Source: an uncultured Nitrosomonas sp.
GTDB lineage: Bacteria > Pseudomonadota > Gammaproteobacteria > Burkholderiales > Nitrosomonadaceae
Assembly: GCA_902826115.1 (NCBI GenBank)
Contig: CADEDO010000034.1
Coordinates: 1-33,084, forward strand
Reading direction: 5' to 3'
DNA length: 33,084 nt
This document shows positions 1 through 9,366 of the stretch, piece by piece. Within the stretch, counting starts at the first letter, position 1, and each line of letters begins with the position of its first letter. The notes beneath the pieces are model-generated. The model was not told where the DNA came from. It saw nothing but the letters and a program-made list of their open reading frames with translations, and searched no databases. The translations under genes were made by a program, and so were the position numbers.

Positions 1-2
1 AT

Positions 3-95
3 TGGCGGAGAGAGAGGGATTCGAACCCTCGATAAGCTTTTTGTGCCTATACTCCCTTAGCAGGGGAGCGCCTTCGACCACTCGGCCATCTCTCC
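3..95 (-). tRNA. serX: tRNA-Ser (anticodon GCU)
   Basis: Read on the minus strand this is a class II tRNA of 93 nt. The 7-bp acceptor stem GGAGAGA/TCTCTCC lies at 89-95 and 7-13, the discriminator G at 6, and CCA is encoded at 3-5. The anticodon stem CTCCC/GGGAG encloses loop CTGCTAA, so the anticodon is GCT (complement of 59-61), which reads AGC/AGU serine codons. A long variable arm, typical of tRNA-Ser, precedes the T arm GAGGG-TTCGAAT-CCCTC. It lies just downstream of lysC on the same strand and may share its transcript. The gene symbol is generic. Confidence 0.96.
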
Positions 96-155
96 GTTTA
101 TAGTGCGGAAGATAATTATTAAATTATCTTAGTATTATCATGTAATTTTCTTGAT

Positions 156-1385
156 CTAGAGCGCTTGCTCTAAATCAAAGGCTTTATGCAGTACTCTAAC
201 AGCTAATTCCATGTATTTTTCATCTACAACAACTGATACTTTTATTTCAGAGGTGGCTATCATCTGTATGTTAATGCCTTCTTCTGCTAACACCCGGAAC
301 ATTTTACTCGCAATACCAGCATGTGATCTCATACCAACACCCACTACAGAAACTTTTGCGATTCTATCACCTCCGAGTACATCGCGTGCACCAATATGTG
401 GTTGAATTTTCTCTTTGAGGATATTCATCGTATTTTTAAATTCATTGCGATGAACGGTAAATGAGAAGTCTGTCAGGCCATCATGTCCAACATTCTGAAT
501 AATCATATCAACGTCAATATTTGCATCAGCAACGGGTCCCAAGATCTGATAAGCGATACCGGGATGATCTGGAACACCTAGAACAGTAATTTTCGCTTCA
601 TCACGATTAAATGCGATACCTGAAATAACTGCTTGTTCCATATTTTCATCTTCCTCAAAAGTAATCAGGGTGCCTTGCCCTTCATCTTCAAAACTGGATA
701 ATACTCTCAGCTTTACTTTATATTTCCCTGCAAACTCAACAGATCTAAGCTGCAATACTTTGGAACCAAGACTTGCCATTTCAAGCATTTCTTCAAAGGT
801 TATGGTATTTAATCTTCTCGCTTCAGCCACTACGCGAGGATCTGTTGTATAAATTCCATCAACATCTGTGTAGATTTGGCATTCATCAGCTTTCAAGGCT
901 GCTGCCAGGGCAACGCCGGTGGTGTCTGATCCTCCACGACCAAGCGTAGTAATACTACCTTTCTCATCAACCCCTTGAAATCCTGCTACAACAACGACAT
1001 AACCCGCATCGAGATCTGCGCGAATTCTTGCTTCATCAATACTTAATATGCGGGCTTTAGTATAGGTACTATCGGTCAAGATTCTAACTTGTGATCCTGT
1101 GTAGCTTTTAGCCTTGACATTAAGTTCCATCAATGCCATGGCCAGTAATGCAATAGAGACTTGCTCACCAGTGGAAATCATGACATCCAGCTCGCGCGGA
1201 TCAGGGCTTTCCTGGACTTCGTGAGCCAATGCAATCAGTCGATTTGTTTCGCCACTCATAGCTGAAACAACCACTACAATTTGGTGTCCTTGCGAATGAA
1301 ATTTAGCTACTCGTCGAGCAACATTTTTGATTCGTTCAGTGCTTCCAACCGATGTGCCGCCATATTTTTGTACGTAGAATGCCAC
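156..1385 (-). CDS. lysC: Aspartate kinase
   Basis: Aspartokinase phosphorylates L-aspartate, the first step to lysine, threonine, methionine and diaminopimelate. The 409-residue protein has the usual length of the monofunctional, lysine/threonine-regulated type. The N-terminal kinase motif KYGGTSVG is at residues 7-14 and GRGGSDTT at 149-156. Two ACT-type regulatory domains fill roughly residues 265-409 (VPDHPGIAYQIL, then MRSHAGIASKMF), and there is no fused homoserine dehydrogenase. The start is GTG (complement of 1383-1385), immediately before the conserved AFYVQKYGGTS, with only a weak upstream Shine-Dalgarno. About 108 bp separate it from rsmA upstream, so it may have its own promoter. 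The family assignment is firm; feedback control by lysine and threonine is inferred from the domain layout. Confidence 0.96.
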   Translation of the reverse strand: MAFYVQKYGGTSVGSTERIKNVARRVAKFHSQGHQIVVVVSAMSGETNRLIALAHEVQESPDPRELDVMISTGEQVSIALLAMALMELNVKAKSYTGSQVRILTDSTYTKARILSIDEARIRADLDAGYVVVVAGFQGVDEKGSITTLGRGGSDTTGVALAAALKADECQIYTDVDGIYTTDPRVVAEARRLNTITFEEMLEMASLGSKVLQLRSVEFAGKYKVKLRVLSSFEDEGQGTLITFEEDENMEQAVISGIAFNRDEAKITVLGVPDHPGIAYQILGPVADANIDVDMIIQNVGHDGLTDFSFTVHRNEFKNTMNILKEKIQPHIGARDVLGGDRIAKVSVVGVGMRSHAGIASKMFRVLAEEGINIQMIATSEIKVSVVVDEKYMELAVRVLHKAFDLEQAL

Positions 1386-1493
1386 GGATTATCGATCCAC
1401 AAATTTGGAAATAGAAAAAAGTCCGTAATTTTACCCGGTTCTTTAAAATAAAACCATATTCCATTAATACAAACCCGGTAACTTGAAGAATTA

Positions 1494-2282
1494 TTAGGTA
1501 GCTTTATGTTTAGTTGAAAGCGTTAGAAAATTCGAAATAGCCACAAATTGTGCTACAGATAAGTTTTCAGCCCGCAATCCTGGATCAATATCAAGTGAGT
1601 TAAAGTCACTCAATCCTAGATAACTATGCAGCGTATTGCGTAATGTTTTCCTGCGTTGTGAGAATGCAGATGCAACAATTTGTGAAAATAATATTTCATC
1701 TTTGGCATCTCGCGATGAATCGTCGCGCGGAGTCATGCGAACTATAGCGGATTCAACTTTGGGAATGGGGCGGAATGATTCTGCTGGAACACTAAAAACA
1801 TATTCCATATCAAAGCGGTACTGTAGCATTACTGAGAGGCGTCCATAGTCGGATGTTGAAGGCGTTCCAACCATCCGCTCGACGACTTCTTTTTGCAGCA
1901 TAAAATGCATATCCAAAATATGCTTTGAAAACTGGCTCAGATGAAATAGTAATGGCGTCGAGATATTGTAAGGCAGATTACCGACAATACGCTGCCGCTC
2001 TCCTAAAACAGAAAAATCGAATTTCAAGGCATCTGTTGAATGAATCGTTAATTTTTCCTTGGAAAATTCTTTATCCAATTTATCTACGATATCGCGATCA
2101 ATCTCCACAACATCCAAGTGATCAACTATTTGCAGCAGGGGTCTGGTTAAGGCGCCAAGACCTGGACCTATTTCTATGATTCGATCATCTTTACGTGGAT
2201 AAATCGTATCGATGATATCTGCAATAATCTGCTGATCAATCAGGAAATTCTGACCAAAACGCTTGCGGGGATTATGATGCAT
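1494..2282 (-). CDS. rsmA: 16S rRNA (adenine1518/1519-N6)-dimethyltransferase RsmA/KsgA
   Basis: RsmA dimethylates two adjacent adenines in helix 45 of 16S rRNA late in 30S assembly. The 262-residue protein opens with the family signature HNPRKRFGQNFL. The SAM-binding loop EIGPGLGALTRPLL lies around residues 37-50, and the N6-adenine methyltransferase motif GNLPYN at 101-106. I chose the ATG at 2282, directly before the conserved N-terminal block; a TTG ten codons upstream is also open but has no support. The start lies inside the end of pdxA (11-nt overlap), which suggests translational coupling. It is the last gene of the lptD-surA-pdxA-rsmA block, an order well known in proteobacteria. Confidence 0.96.
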   Translation of the reverse strand: MHHNPRKRFGQNFLIDQQIIADIIDTIYPRKDDRIIEIGPGLGALTRPLLQIVDHLDVVEIDRDIVDKLDKEFSKEKLTIHSTDALKFDFSVLGERQRIVGNLPYNISTPLLFHLSQFSKHILDMHFMLQKEVVERMVGTPSTSDYGRLSVMLQYRFDMEYVFSVPAESFRPIPKVESAIVRMTPRDDSSRDAKDEILFSQIVASAFSQRRKTLRNTLHSYLGLSDFNSLDIDPGLRAENLSVAQFVAISNFLTLSTKHKAT

Positions 2283-3285
2283 GATTAAGGGATTGTGCTT
2301 GATTGCGGGCAAGTTGTGCAGCCATTTCGATAGCAGTCAGTAAACTGCCAGAATGCGCCCGGCCAGTAGCAGCCAATTCCAGTGCGGTACCATGATCGAC
2401 TGAAGTGCGAATAATGGGTAATCCCAAGGTGACATTTACGCCTTCACCAAAACTGGCATGCTTCAGTACCGGTAATCCTTGATCGTGGTACATAGTGAAG
2501 ATGCAATCATACTGATTGAGATAGGCAGGATTAAATAAAGTATCTGCCGGTACCGGACCTTTCAAATCCATTCCTTCAGCTCTTAGCTTATCTAACGCGG
2601 GAATGATGACATCAATTTCTTCTCGCCCTAAATGTCCCGATTCTCCGGCATGTGGATTGAGTCCTGCGACGACAATACGGGGCTTATTCAGCATAAAGCG
2701 CTTGACTAGGTCACGATGAATGACACGCAACTTACTTTCAATCAGGTCAGTTGTAATGGCGGCTGCAACCTCTTTGAGGGGTAAATGGGTAGTTGCCAGT
2801 GTGACACGCATATTGCCACCGACCAGCATCATGACAACAGCACTATCAGTCAGTTCTGCGAGATATTCGGTATGCCCGGTAAACGGTATGCCTGCGTCAT
2901 TGATTATCCCTTTATGCACCGGTGCTGTGACCATGCCATCAAATTGACCGGTATTACACAATTCTACCGCGCGTTGAAGTGTGGCCAGAACATAATGCGC
3001 GTTGGCTGGATTGAGTATTCCAGGCTGAGCAGGCTCAGTGAGAGGAACATGCAGAACCTGCAAACTCCCCGGTATATGCTGGCTGGGTGGGGTTGACGGA
3101 CTTATTTCGATAAGCTGTAAAGGAAGTTGCAACTGATGTGCGCGCGTAAGCAATAACTCACGGTCAGCAATTGCCACCAGCTTGCCTGCGATGGGTTGCT
3201 GCGCGATTTGTATGCATAAATCAGGACCAATTCCGGCGGGTTCTCCTGCAGTCAATGCCAGTGTTGGAATAAACGGATTAGTCAT
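2272..3285 (-). CDS. pdxA: 4-hydroxythreonine-4-phosphate dehydrogenase PdxA
   Basis: PdxA oxidises 4-phosphohydroxy-L-threonine with NAD in the DXP-dependent route to pyridoxal 5'-phosphate. The 337-residue protein begins near GEPAGIGPD (residues 14-22), the family's N-terminal signature. The His-containing segments TGHTEYLAEL, NPHAGESGHLG and YHDQGLPVLK carry the expected metal and substrate ligands. An open frame continues about 58 codons upstream, but that part lies inside surA and has no similarity to the family; the ATG at 3285 gives normal length. The start overlaps the surA stop by 8 nt and the stop overlaps rsmA by 11 nt, so the three are probably co-translated. Confidence 0.96.
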   Translation of the reverse strand: MTNPFIPTLALTAGEPAGIGPDLCIQIAQQPIAGKLVAIADRELLLTRAHQLQLPLQLIEISPSTPPSQHIPGSLQVLHVPLTEPAQPGILNPANAHYVLATLQRAVELCNTGQFDGMVTAPVHKGIINDAGIPFTGHTEYLAELTDSAVVMMLVGGNMRVTLATTHLPLKEVAAAITTDLIESKLRVIHRDLVKRFMLNKPRIVVAGLNPHAGESGHLGREEIDVIIPALDKLRAEGMDLKGPVPADTLFNPAYLNQYDCIFTMYHDQGLPVLKHASFGEGVNVTLGLPIIRTSVDHGTALELAATGRAHSGSLLTAIEMAAQLARNQAQSLNHAS

Positions 3286-4630
3286 TGATGGCATCCAATC
3301 GAAGCTCGACATAGGCTTGGTCACGCAATTGCCGTAACCACTCTTGAATAACCACATCAGCCTTGCGCGATCGTATGGCTTGGCGGGCTTTTTGTCTGCG
3401 CCGATCCAAACTGATATCTTGCGAACGACGTTCCAATACTTGAATGACATGCCAGCCAAATTGAGATTGCACGGGATCGCTAATTTGGCCTGGTAACAAT
3501 TTATTCATGGTTTGCTCAAAAGCAGGGACGGTATCACCGGGAGAAAGCCAGCCAAGATCGCCACCTGATGCCGCGCTGGTGTCTTCAGAATACAATCTGG
3601 CAATTTCTTCGAAGTTCTCTCCTCGATCAAGCCGTTCTTTAAGCTGGTTAATTTTGAGTCTGGCATCATTCTCAGAAGTCAATTCGTTAATTTTAATCAG
3701 AATATGACGAGCATGTGTTTGATCAATGATAACTGTAGGTACCTCTTGAGCGCGCCTGCCCAGCAGCTTGAAAATATGAAAACCAGAGGGGCTCTGCACG
3801 ACGGGTGTCAGTTGGCCTGGTTGAAGTGGTGACAGCAATTCTGCAAATTTTGGTCCCATTTGGCTGATAGGGCGCCAATCAATGATTCCACCTTTCGTGG
3901 CATCCGGAGCATCTGAAAATTCTGCAGCGACTTGGGCAAAGTCCACGCCTTGTTTGAGCTTTGCCAATGCCAAATCAGCGCGCTGGCTTTTTTGCTGAAT
4001 TTGCTCGGAATTCATATTTTCAGCGACCAGTATCAGAATATGAGCGAGTTGATATTCATCATTACCCACAGCCGATGTTTCCTGGGTTTTAAGGAAATTA
4101 TCCACCTCTCCTTCGGTTACATTCACCTGATTTTTAACTTCTCGCTCCTTGAGTCGCGCCATAATCATTTCCTCGCGGATTTCGTCGCGGAATTTGTTAA
4201 AGCTGATGCCATCTTTCTCGAGAACGGAAAAAAATTCCTGTAAAGAAAGTTTATTGTCTTCAGCGATACGATGCACGGTTTCATCAATTTCACTTTCACT
4301 TACCGATAAACCGACTTCCTTGGCATGCTGCAATTGAATTCGTTTGGTGACAATCGATTCCAGTACTTGATTTTCCATCGTCTGCTGATCAGGCAATTGA
4401 ATACCTTGCAATTGGAATCGATCGACAGCGGTTTTAATGGCTTCATTCAATTCCTTTCGAGTAATCACGTCTTCGTTGACGATTGCCACGATATGATCAA
4501 TTGCCTTAACAGTCGGAGTAAATTCCGCGTCTTGCGCTGTGACATGGGCAGGTATTAGTATGATCAGCAGTATGAAAATGCAGGAATAGTTTCTGATAAG
4601 CATAGAGTAGTGTTTTTCAATGAACGACAT
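3278..4630 (-). CDS. surA: Periplasmic peptidyl-prolyl isomerase / chaperone SurA
   Basis: SurA escorts unfolded outer-membrane proteins, including LptD encoded just upstream, across the periplasm to the BAM complex. It has an N-terminal signal peptide (hydrophobic run CIFILLIILIPAHVTA, likely cleavage after VTA), an N-terminal SurA domain with IVAIVNEDVITRKEL, and two parvulin (PPIC) domains at about residues 190-290 (QLAHILILV) and 300-400 (ARHILIKI). I list the ATG at 4630, 15 nt after the lptD stop. The ATG at 4603 (MLIRNYSC) would give a more compact signal peptide and may be the true start; a TTG at 4639 is less likely. The family is certain and only the start is open. Confidence 0.95.
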   Translation of the reverse strand: MSFIEKHYSMLIRNYSCIFILLIILIPAHVTAQDAEFTPTVKAIDHIVAIVNEDVITRKELNEAIKTAVDRFQLQGIQLPDQQTMENQVLESIVTKRIQLQHAKEVGLSVSESEIDETVHRIAEDNKLSLQEFFSVLEKDGISFNKFRDEIREEMIMARLKEREVKNQVNVTEGEVDNFLKTQETSAVGNDEYQLAHILILVAENMNSEQIQQKSQRADLALAKLKQGVDFAQVAAEFSDAPDATKGGIIDWRPISQMGPKFAELLSPLQPGQLTPVVQSPSGFHIFKLLGRRAQEVPTVIIDQTHARHILIKINELTSENDARLKINQLKERLDRGENFEEIARLYSEDTSAASGGDLGWLSPGDTVPAFEQTMNKLLPGQISDPVQSQFGWHVIQVLERRSQDISLDRRRQKARQAIRSRKADVVIQEWLRQLRDQAYVELRLDAIND

Positions 4631-4645
4631 GTAAAGCAAACAATA

Positions 4646-6898
4646 TTAATGAACGCTGGTATATCCGGGGATAGTTTGTTGTAGTACTTGTAGTGGGTTA
4701 TTGCCAATGCCCATTAACCCCTTCAATTCTAGTTGTACAAAGAATGCCGAGGTTGTCGTATTAGTTGCGGTTGTTAGTCGTTGCATGACAACACGTAGCG
4801 CCCAACAGCATGAGTTATACTCAAGACCTGCTAGCCCTGCCAGGATTTTGTCATCGGTGAGTGAATAATTAGCGCGCGCAACGCCATGTAAATTGCCAAT
4901 AATTGGCCATTGAATTGAGGTATCCATTTGTTCTAGGATATCGCGTGAATAACGATAGCCAACATTAAGCGTCTTGCCTGGTTCCGGCTGGTAGCTAATG
5001 CCTGTGCGAAGCTTTTCAGTTAGGAAATGGGATTCATCAACTTGAATGTTAGTGTCTGTGCTGATCGTGGGTGTCAATCGTCCGGATATTGCTGCGATGA
5101 AGTCTGATTTTCCACTAGTAACCTGGGGATTGGGCAGATTGGCAATAATTCCTGGCACCACTACTCTAGGATCAGTGAAATTCACTAATTGCCCTACGGC
5201 CAGTCGCAAACGCTCAATACCCGTATCCTGTTCGATAAATCGTGAGGTCAGCGCAGCTACAGCCCGGTTGGAGTCATTGATTCGATCACTTCCGCTAAAT
5301 CGATTTTCCGTCAGCATCTGTGCAAAACTAAAATCATTGACTGCAGAATCAAAATTGGGCAGATAGCTTTGATTCCGATAGGGAGCGTAAACATAAAACA
5401 AACGCGGTTCCAGGGTTTGGATAAATTTCTTGTCGCCGAATACTAACTGGCGATCAAATGCAATACCGCTGTCAACACTGAAAATTGGGATCGTGCGATC
5501 GATATTTTCTCCCTTATGCCTAGCTTCTTCAGGCGCCGCAGACAGGCTGTAGTTTGTGTAATGCAATCCAAATTTTGGCGTGATATAGCCAAATTCATTG
5601 CGTAACGGAACACTGATATTGGGATAAAAAACGAAGCGTTTGCCATCGACTAATTGTTTCTCATCGATACGAGTCGGCTGGTGATAAAAATTTGTCCAGC
5701 TACTGTTGAGCTCAAAATCCATTTTGCCAACATTTTGCTTGATCATATTGAGGGAGAGATGAGGTAACCGTTCATAAGGCGGAACGATACGAGCAAATTG
5801 ATTCGGATCTTGGATAGTTTGAAAAGTTTGCGCAAATCCGGTGAAGCTTAGCGATCCATTAGCACCTAACCTGCCGTTGTATGTGACGCCAGCTTGTTGA
5901 GACAGGTTGGTTAAGCTGATCTGGGCAAGATTGGGCGTGAGCTGGCGAAAATAGAGGTCATCAGAAACGCGATTGTAGTTGAGAAAGCCCTGCCAGCCTT
6001 TACCGATGCTCTGTGTATGCGTGTATAAAATTCCCCAACGGGTTCGATTGGTATTGATGTCTTGTGGAAGAATATCAAATAACAAATGACCGTTCATATT
6101 GTTATTTCCAATATACCGCAACTCATTACTCAGCATAAAACCACGCATGGTCATTATGCGAGGCGCTATGGTTGCATCAATATTGGGGGCGATATTCAAG
6201 TAAAACGGCAGGGCCATGTCAAACCCGGTTTTTACGTTATAACCCAATAGCGGTGTGAGCATGCCTGTTTTACGTTTGCCACTATATGAAAAATCTATCC
6301 ATGGTGAATAGAGTATTGGCGTGTCTTTAAACATAATGCTGACATGCCGTGCTGTGCCAACCTCTTTTTTGTTATCAATTTCCAATTCTTTTGCACGTAT
6401 ATACCAATCGTGATTACCTTCAGGGCAAGTCGTGTAATTGGCATCATTTAATCGATAATTATCTTTACCTTCAAATAATAAAGTACTGCCTGCACCGCGT
6501 CCTTTCCCATCTTTAATATAATAACGGGGGTCGGACATATGGCCTTGTTCAGTTTGCAGATTCAGATGAAGATCTTTTCCCTTCAAAGTATCTTTAGGTC
6601 TGTCCAGGCTGACGTTTCCAGTGACTTCTGTATCTTCTGTCGTTTGGTAGTATTTCATGTGATCGGCAGTCAGGACATTATCGCCATGCCGCAATTCCGC
6701 ATTTCCTGACGCTTCTACTTCCTGTTTGTAATACCCTGTGACGCGATCAGCTTCGATGAATACTGGTTTCTTCTGTGGTTTGATAATTGTTTTTTGATCG
6801 TTTTGTGATTGAAGGGGCACTTCATTACTGAACCCAGTCAATGGCACGGTAACCAATGAAGCCGAAATGAATATATTTCGGATAAGTTGTATATTCAT
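4646..6898 (-). CDS. lptD: LPS-assembly outer-membrane protein LptD
   Basis: LptD is the outer-membrane barrel that, with lipoprotein LptE, inserts lipopolysaccharide into the outer leaflet. The 750-residue product starts at the ATG at 6898 with a signal peptide (MNIQLIRNIFISASLVTVPL, cleavage near GFSNE). An OstA/LptA-like beta-jellyroll follows (about 45-170: VFIEADRVTGYYKQEVEASG), then a long C-terminal beta-barrel (about 200-750). The frame extends 15 codons further to a GTG at 6943, but that would put an odd segment before the signal peptide. Only three cysteines are present (one in TTCPEG, a pair in NSCCW), so the N-terminal cysteine of the E. coli four-cysteine arrangement is missing. 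It heads the operon with surA, whose product is its chaperone. Confidence 0.95.
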   Translation of the reverse strand: MNIQLIRNIFISASLVTVPLTGFSNEVPLQSQNDQKTIIKPQKKPVFIEADRVTGYYKQEVEASGNAELRHGDNVLTADHMKYYQTTEDTEVTGNVSLDRPKDTLKGKDLHLNLQTEQGHMSDPRYYIKDGKGRGAGSTLLFEGKDNYRLNDANYTTCPEGNHDWYIRAKELEIDNKKEVGTARHVSIMFKDTPILYSPWIDFSYSGKRKTGMLTPLLGYNVKTGFDMALPFYLNIAPNIDATIAPRIMTMRGFMLSNELRYIGNNNMNGHLLFDILPQDINTNRTRWGILYTHTQSIGKGWQGFLNYNRVSDDLYFRQLTPNLAQISLTNLSQQAGVTYNGRLGANGSLSFTGFAQTFQTIQDPNQFARIVPPYERLPHLSLNMIKQNVGKMDFELNSSWTNFYHQPTRIDEKQLVDGKRFVFYPNISVPLRNEFGYITPKFGLHYTNYSLSAAPEEARHKGENIDRTIPIFSVDSGIAFDRQLVFGDKKFIQTLEPRLFYVYAPYRNQSYLPNFDSAVNDFSFAQMLTENRFSGSDRINDSNRAVAALTSRFIEQDTGIERLRLAVGQLVNFTDPRVVVPGIIANLPNPQVTSGKSDFIAAISGRLTPTISTDTNIQVDESHFLTEKLRTGISYQPEPGKTLNVGYRYSRDILEQMDTSIQWPIIGNLHGVARANYSLTDDKILAGLAGLEYNSCCWALRVVMQRLTTATNTTTSAFFVQLELKGLMGIGNNPLQVLQQTIPGYTSVH

Positions 6899-6946
6899 TG
6901 TAGGGCTATTCTTGAGAAGAATGGAAAGTTGGTACAATCGCACTGA

Positions 6947-6976
6947 ATCTTATTTTCATGCATGCAAATCGATCAA
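6947..6976 (-). promoter_or_regulatory. Candidate sigma-70 promoter for the lptD operon
   Basis: On the minus strand TTGATC (complement of 6971-6976) is followed after 18 nt by TAAGAT (complement of 6947-6952). Each hexamer matches the consensus at four of six positions. Transcription would start about 40 nt before the lptD ATG. I saw no GGAACTT-type sigma-E element, although lptD-surA is sigma-E controlled in enterobacteria. This is pattern matching only. Confidence 0.35.
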
Positions 6977-7417
6977 ATTTACCTTAGAGTAAGCAGATAC
7001 ATAGAAATAATATCTATCCAATAGGTTCAATGTTAAGTGCTCCGCGATTGCTTTATTGATAAATTATAGAATCATACTGATGCTGAGTCGGTATTTTTAT
7101 TCAAATCATTAGGGTATTGTACTATTTCTCATATTAAGTTATCCATCAGAGATAGTATTTACATTAGGATGATTGATTTAAACGAATGATTAAAATGGAT
7201 CAATAGCAATTTTATGGTATTCGGCTAACGTGTGGCACACTCACTACGAATAGGCATTCGATAAAGAAGCACGCATTTTGTGAGCAACTCCATAATCTTC
7301 AAAGCATTACTTTTTACTATGATACGATAGTTGCAACTATCCTCTCCTAATTTATTCCAGAAATCGTAAGAAATAAGTAACGCATAAACTGATTTAGAAT
7401 TTCTGGTTTTCCTATTT
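6977..7417. other. Divergent AT-rich intergenic region with a 16-bp perfect palindrome
   Basis: This gap between divergent lptD and the helicase gene has no credible ORF. The clearest structure is the perfect palindrome GATAGTTGCAACTATC at 7326-7341, about 75 bp before the helicase start, which could be an operator. No good -35/-10 pair or Shine-Dalgarno stands out in front of the helicase gene. Confidence 0.5.
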
Positions 7418-9343
7418 ATGTTTGATATTAAATCAATTTTTTCATCTGATGGCGTACTTTCTCGTCATATCACGGGATTTCGCATGCGCTTTCAGCAAAT
7501 GGAAATGGCCCAAGCGATTGCGGATACCATTGCAAAGCATCAGATTTTAGTCGCCGAAGCAGGCACGGGAACAGGCAAAACATTAGCTTATTTAGTACCC
7601 GCATTACTGGCAGGAGGTAAAGTCATTATCTCCACAGGTACCAAAACATTGCAAGATCAGCTTTTTAAGCGAGATATACCCAATGTGCGGGCGGCACTGA
7701 AAGTACCGGTGACCATTGCGTTATTAAAAGGTCGTGCTAATTATATCTGTCATTATCATTTGGAAAGAAGCTTGCAAGATACTCATATGAGTTTTATCAA
7801 TCGGGAGGAAATCCAGTATCTGCAGCAAATTGAGAGTTATGCCCACATCAGTAAAGAGGGTGATAAAAGCGGACTTAGCGAAGTGCCGGAAAATGCTGCC
7901 ATCTGGCAACAGGTCACGTCAACACGTGACAATTGCCTGGGTTCCGAGTGTCCTGATTACAAGAAATGTTTTGTGATGGAAGCGCGTAAGCAAGCCTTGC
8001 AGGCTGATGTCGTGGTGGTGAATCATCATTTATTTTTTGCCGATGTCATGTTGCGCGATGAAGGCTTGTCGGAACTCTTGCCTGCCTGCAATACCGTGAT
8101 TTTTGATGAAGCCCATCAATTGCCAGAAACCGCGAGTCTGTTTTTTGGTGAGTCGATCAGTACCAACCAAATGTTGGATCTGGCACGCGATGCCAAAGTG
8201 GAATCTCTCCAAGCTGCCGGGGATTTCATCGAATTGCCAAATGCCATTGCTGCCATGGAAAAAGCCGCGCGTGATTTGCGCTTAACGATCGCAGAAGAGA
8301 ATACGCGCTTAGCACTGGCAGTGATTATGCAGACCCCGGGGTTTAGTGTTGCGCTGGATAGCTTATTAGAAAAATTGATGATATTGACCCAATTCCTGGA
8401 AAGCCAGGCAGAGCGATCGGAAGGATTGGAAAATTGCTGGCAGCGTGCCAATAATCACTTGCAACTGATCAGACGATGGCGTGATGAAGCTGAGACACAA
8501 GGCTATGTGCGCTGGATTGAGGTTTATAATCAGGCATTGCAATTAAACGCAACGCCGCTATCGATTGCGGAAATTTTCCAAAAACAAATGGCTGCATCGC
8601 CACGGGCCTGGATTTTCACTTCCGCCACCTTATCGGTTAAAAAGAATTTCACCCATTACAATGATGAAATGGGGCTAACTACCGCACAAACAGCTTGTTG
8701 GGAGAGTCCTTTTAATTTTGCTGAGCAGGCACTATTGTATGTGCCGACTGCTATGCCCGAGCCACATCATAAAACCTATATTGATCACGTCGTGCAAGCG
8801 GCACTGCCGGTTCTGCGGGCCAGTCGTGGGCGCGCATTCTTTTTATGTACCAGCTTGCGAGCCATGCAGCGTGTCTATGAGCTATTGTTGTCAACGGATA
8901 ATTTTGATTTTCCCTTGTTGTTGCAAGGACAGGGATCACGCTCATACATGCTGGAACGCTTTCGTGAATTGAACAATGCTATTCTTATCGGCAGCCAATC
9001 ATTTTGGGAAGGTGTGGATGTGCGTGGCGAAGCGTTATCGCTGGTTATTATCGACAAGCTGCCTTTTGCCCCTCCCGATGATCCGGTGCTATCCGCGCGC
9101 ATAGAAAAAATTAATAGCGAGGGGCGCAATGCTTTTATGGAATATCAATTACCCCGTGCTGTGATCAATTTAAAGCAAGGCGCCGGTCGTTTGATTCGTG
9201 ATGAAGCTGATCGGGGGGTATTGATGATTTGCGATCCGCGGTTGATTACTAAAGCCTATGGGAAACAAATCTGGCAAAGTTTGCCTCCCATGAAACGTAC
9301 GCGGGAATTGGCAGACGTTGAACATTTCTTTCATGCCGACTAG
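7418..9343 (+). CDS. yoaA: DinG/YoaA-family ATP-dependent 5'-3' DNA helicase (XPD-like, Fe-S)
   Basis: This superfamily 2 helicase of the DinG/XPD group probably unwinds forked or damaged DNA; YoaA of E. coli works with DNA polymerase III chi. In the 641 residues the Walker A motif GTGTGKT is at 49-55 and the DEAH box at 230-233. Four cysteines (C111, C173, C178, C184) are spaced as in the XPD-type 4Fe-4S domain. C-terminal helicase motifs include SFWEGVDVRGE and the QGAGRLIRDEADRG block. Its length is closer to YoaA than to DinG (about 700). The ATG at 7418 follows an AT-rich leader without an evident Shine-Dalgarno. It stands alone, divergent from lptD, with a decayed-looking stretch downstream. 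I am sure of the family and less sure of YoaA versus DinG. Confidence 0.92.
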   Translation: MFDIKSIFSSDGVLSRHITGFRMRFQQMEMAQAIADTIAKHQILVAEAGTGTGKTLAYLVPALLAGGKVIISTGTKTLQDQLFKRDIPNVRAALKVPVTIALLKGRANYICHYHLERSLQDTHMSFINREEIQYLQQIESYAHISKEGDKSGLSEVPENAAIWQQVTSTRDNCLGSECPDYKKCFVMEARKQALQADVVVVNHHLFFADVMLRDEGLSELLPACNTVIFDEAHQLPETASLFFGESISTNQMLDLARDAKVESLQAAGDFIELPNAIAAMEKAARDLRLTIAEENTRLALAVIMQTPGFSVALDSLLEKLMILTQFLESQAERSEGLENCWQRANNHLQLIRRWRDEAETQGYVRWIEVYNQALQLNATPLSIAEIFQKQMAASPRAWIFTSATLSVKKNFTHYNDEMGLTTAQTACWESPFNFAEQALLYVPTAMPEPHHKTYIDHVVQAALPVLRASRGRAFFLCTSLRAMQRVYELLLSTDNFDFPLLLQGQGSRSYMLERFRELNNAILIGSQSFWEGVDVRGEALSLVIIDKLPFAPPDDPVLSARIEKINSEGRNAFMEYQLPRAVINLKQGAGRLIRDEADRGVLMICDPRLITKAYGKQIWQSLPPMKRTRELADVEHFFHAD

Positions 9344-9366
9344 GAGCATAAAGATGACATTATTAA

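Noticed and set aside
2283..2312. Upstream TTG start for rsmA
   Set aside because: It would add ten residues before the conserved N-terminal motif, and ATG at 2282 fits the family better.
3286..3459. N-terminal extension of pdxA
   Set aside because: The extra 58 codons lie wholly inside surA and are not part of the PdxA family.
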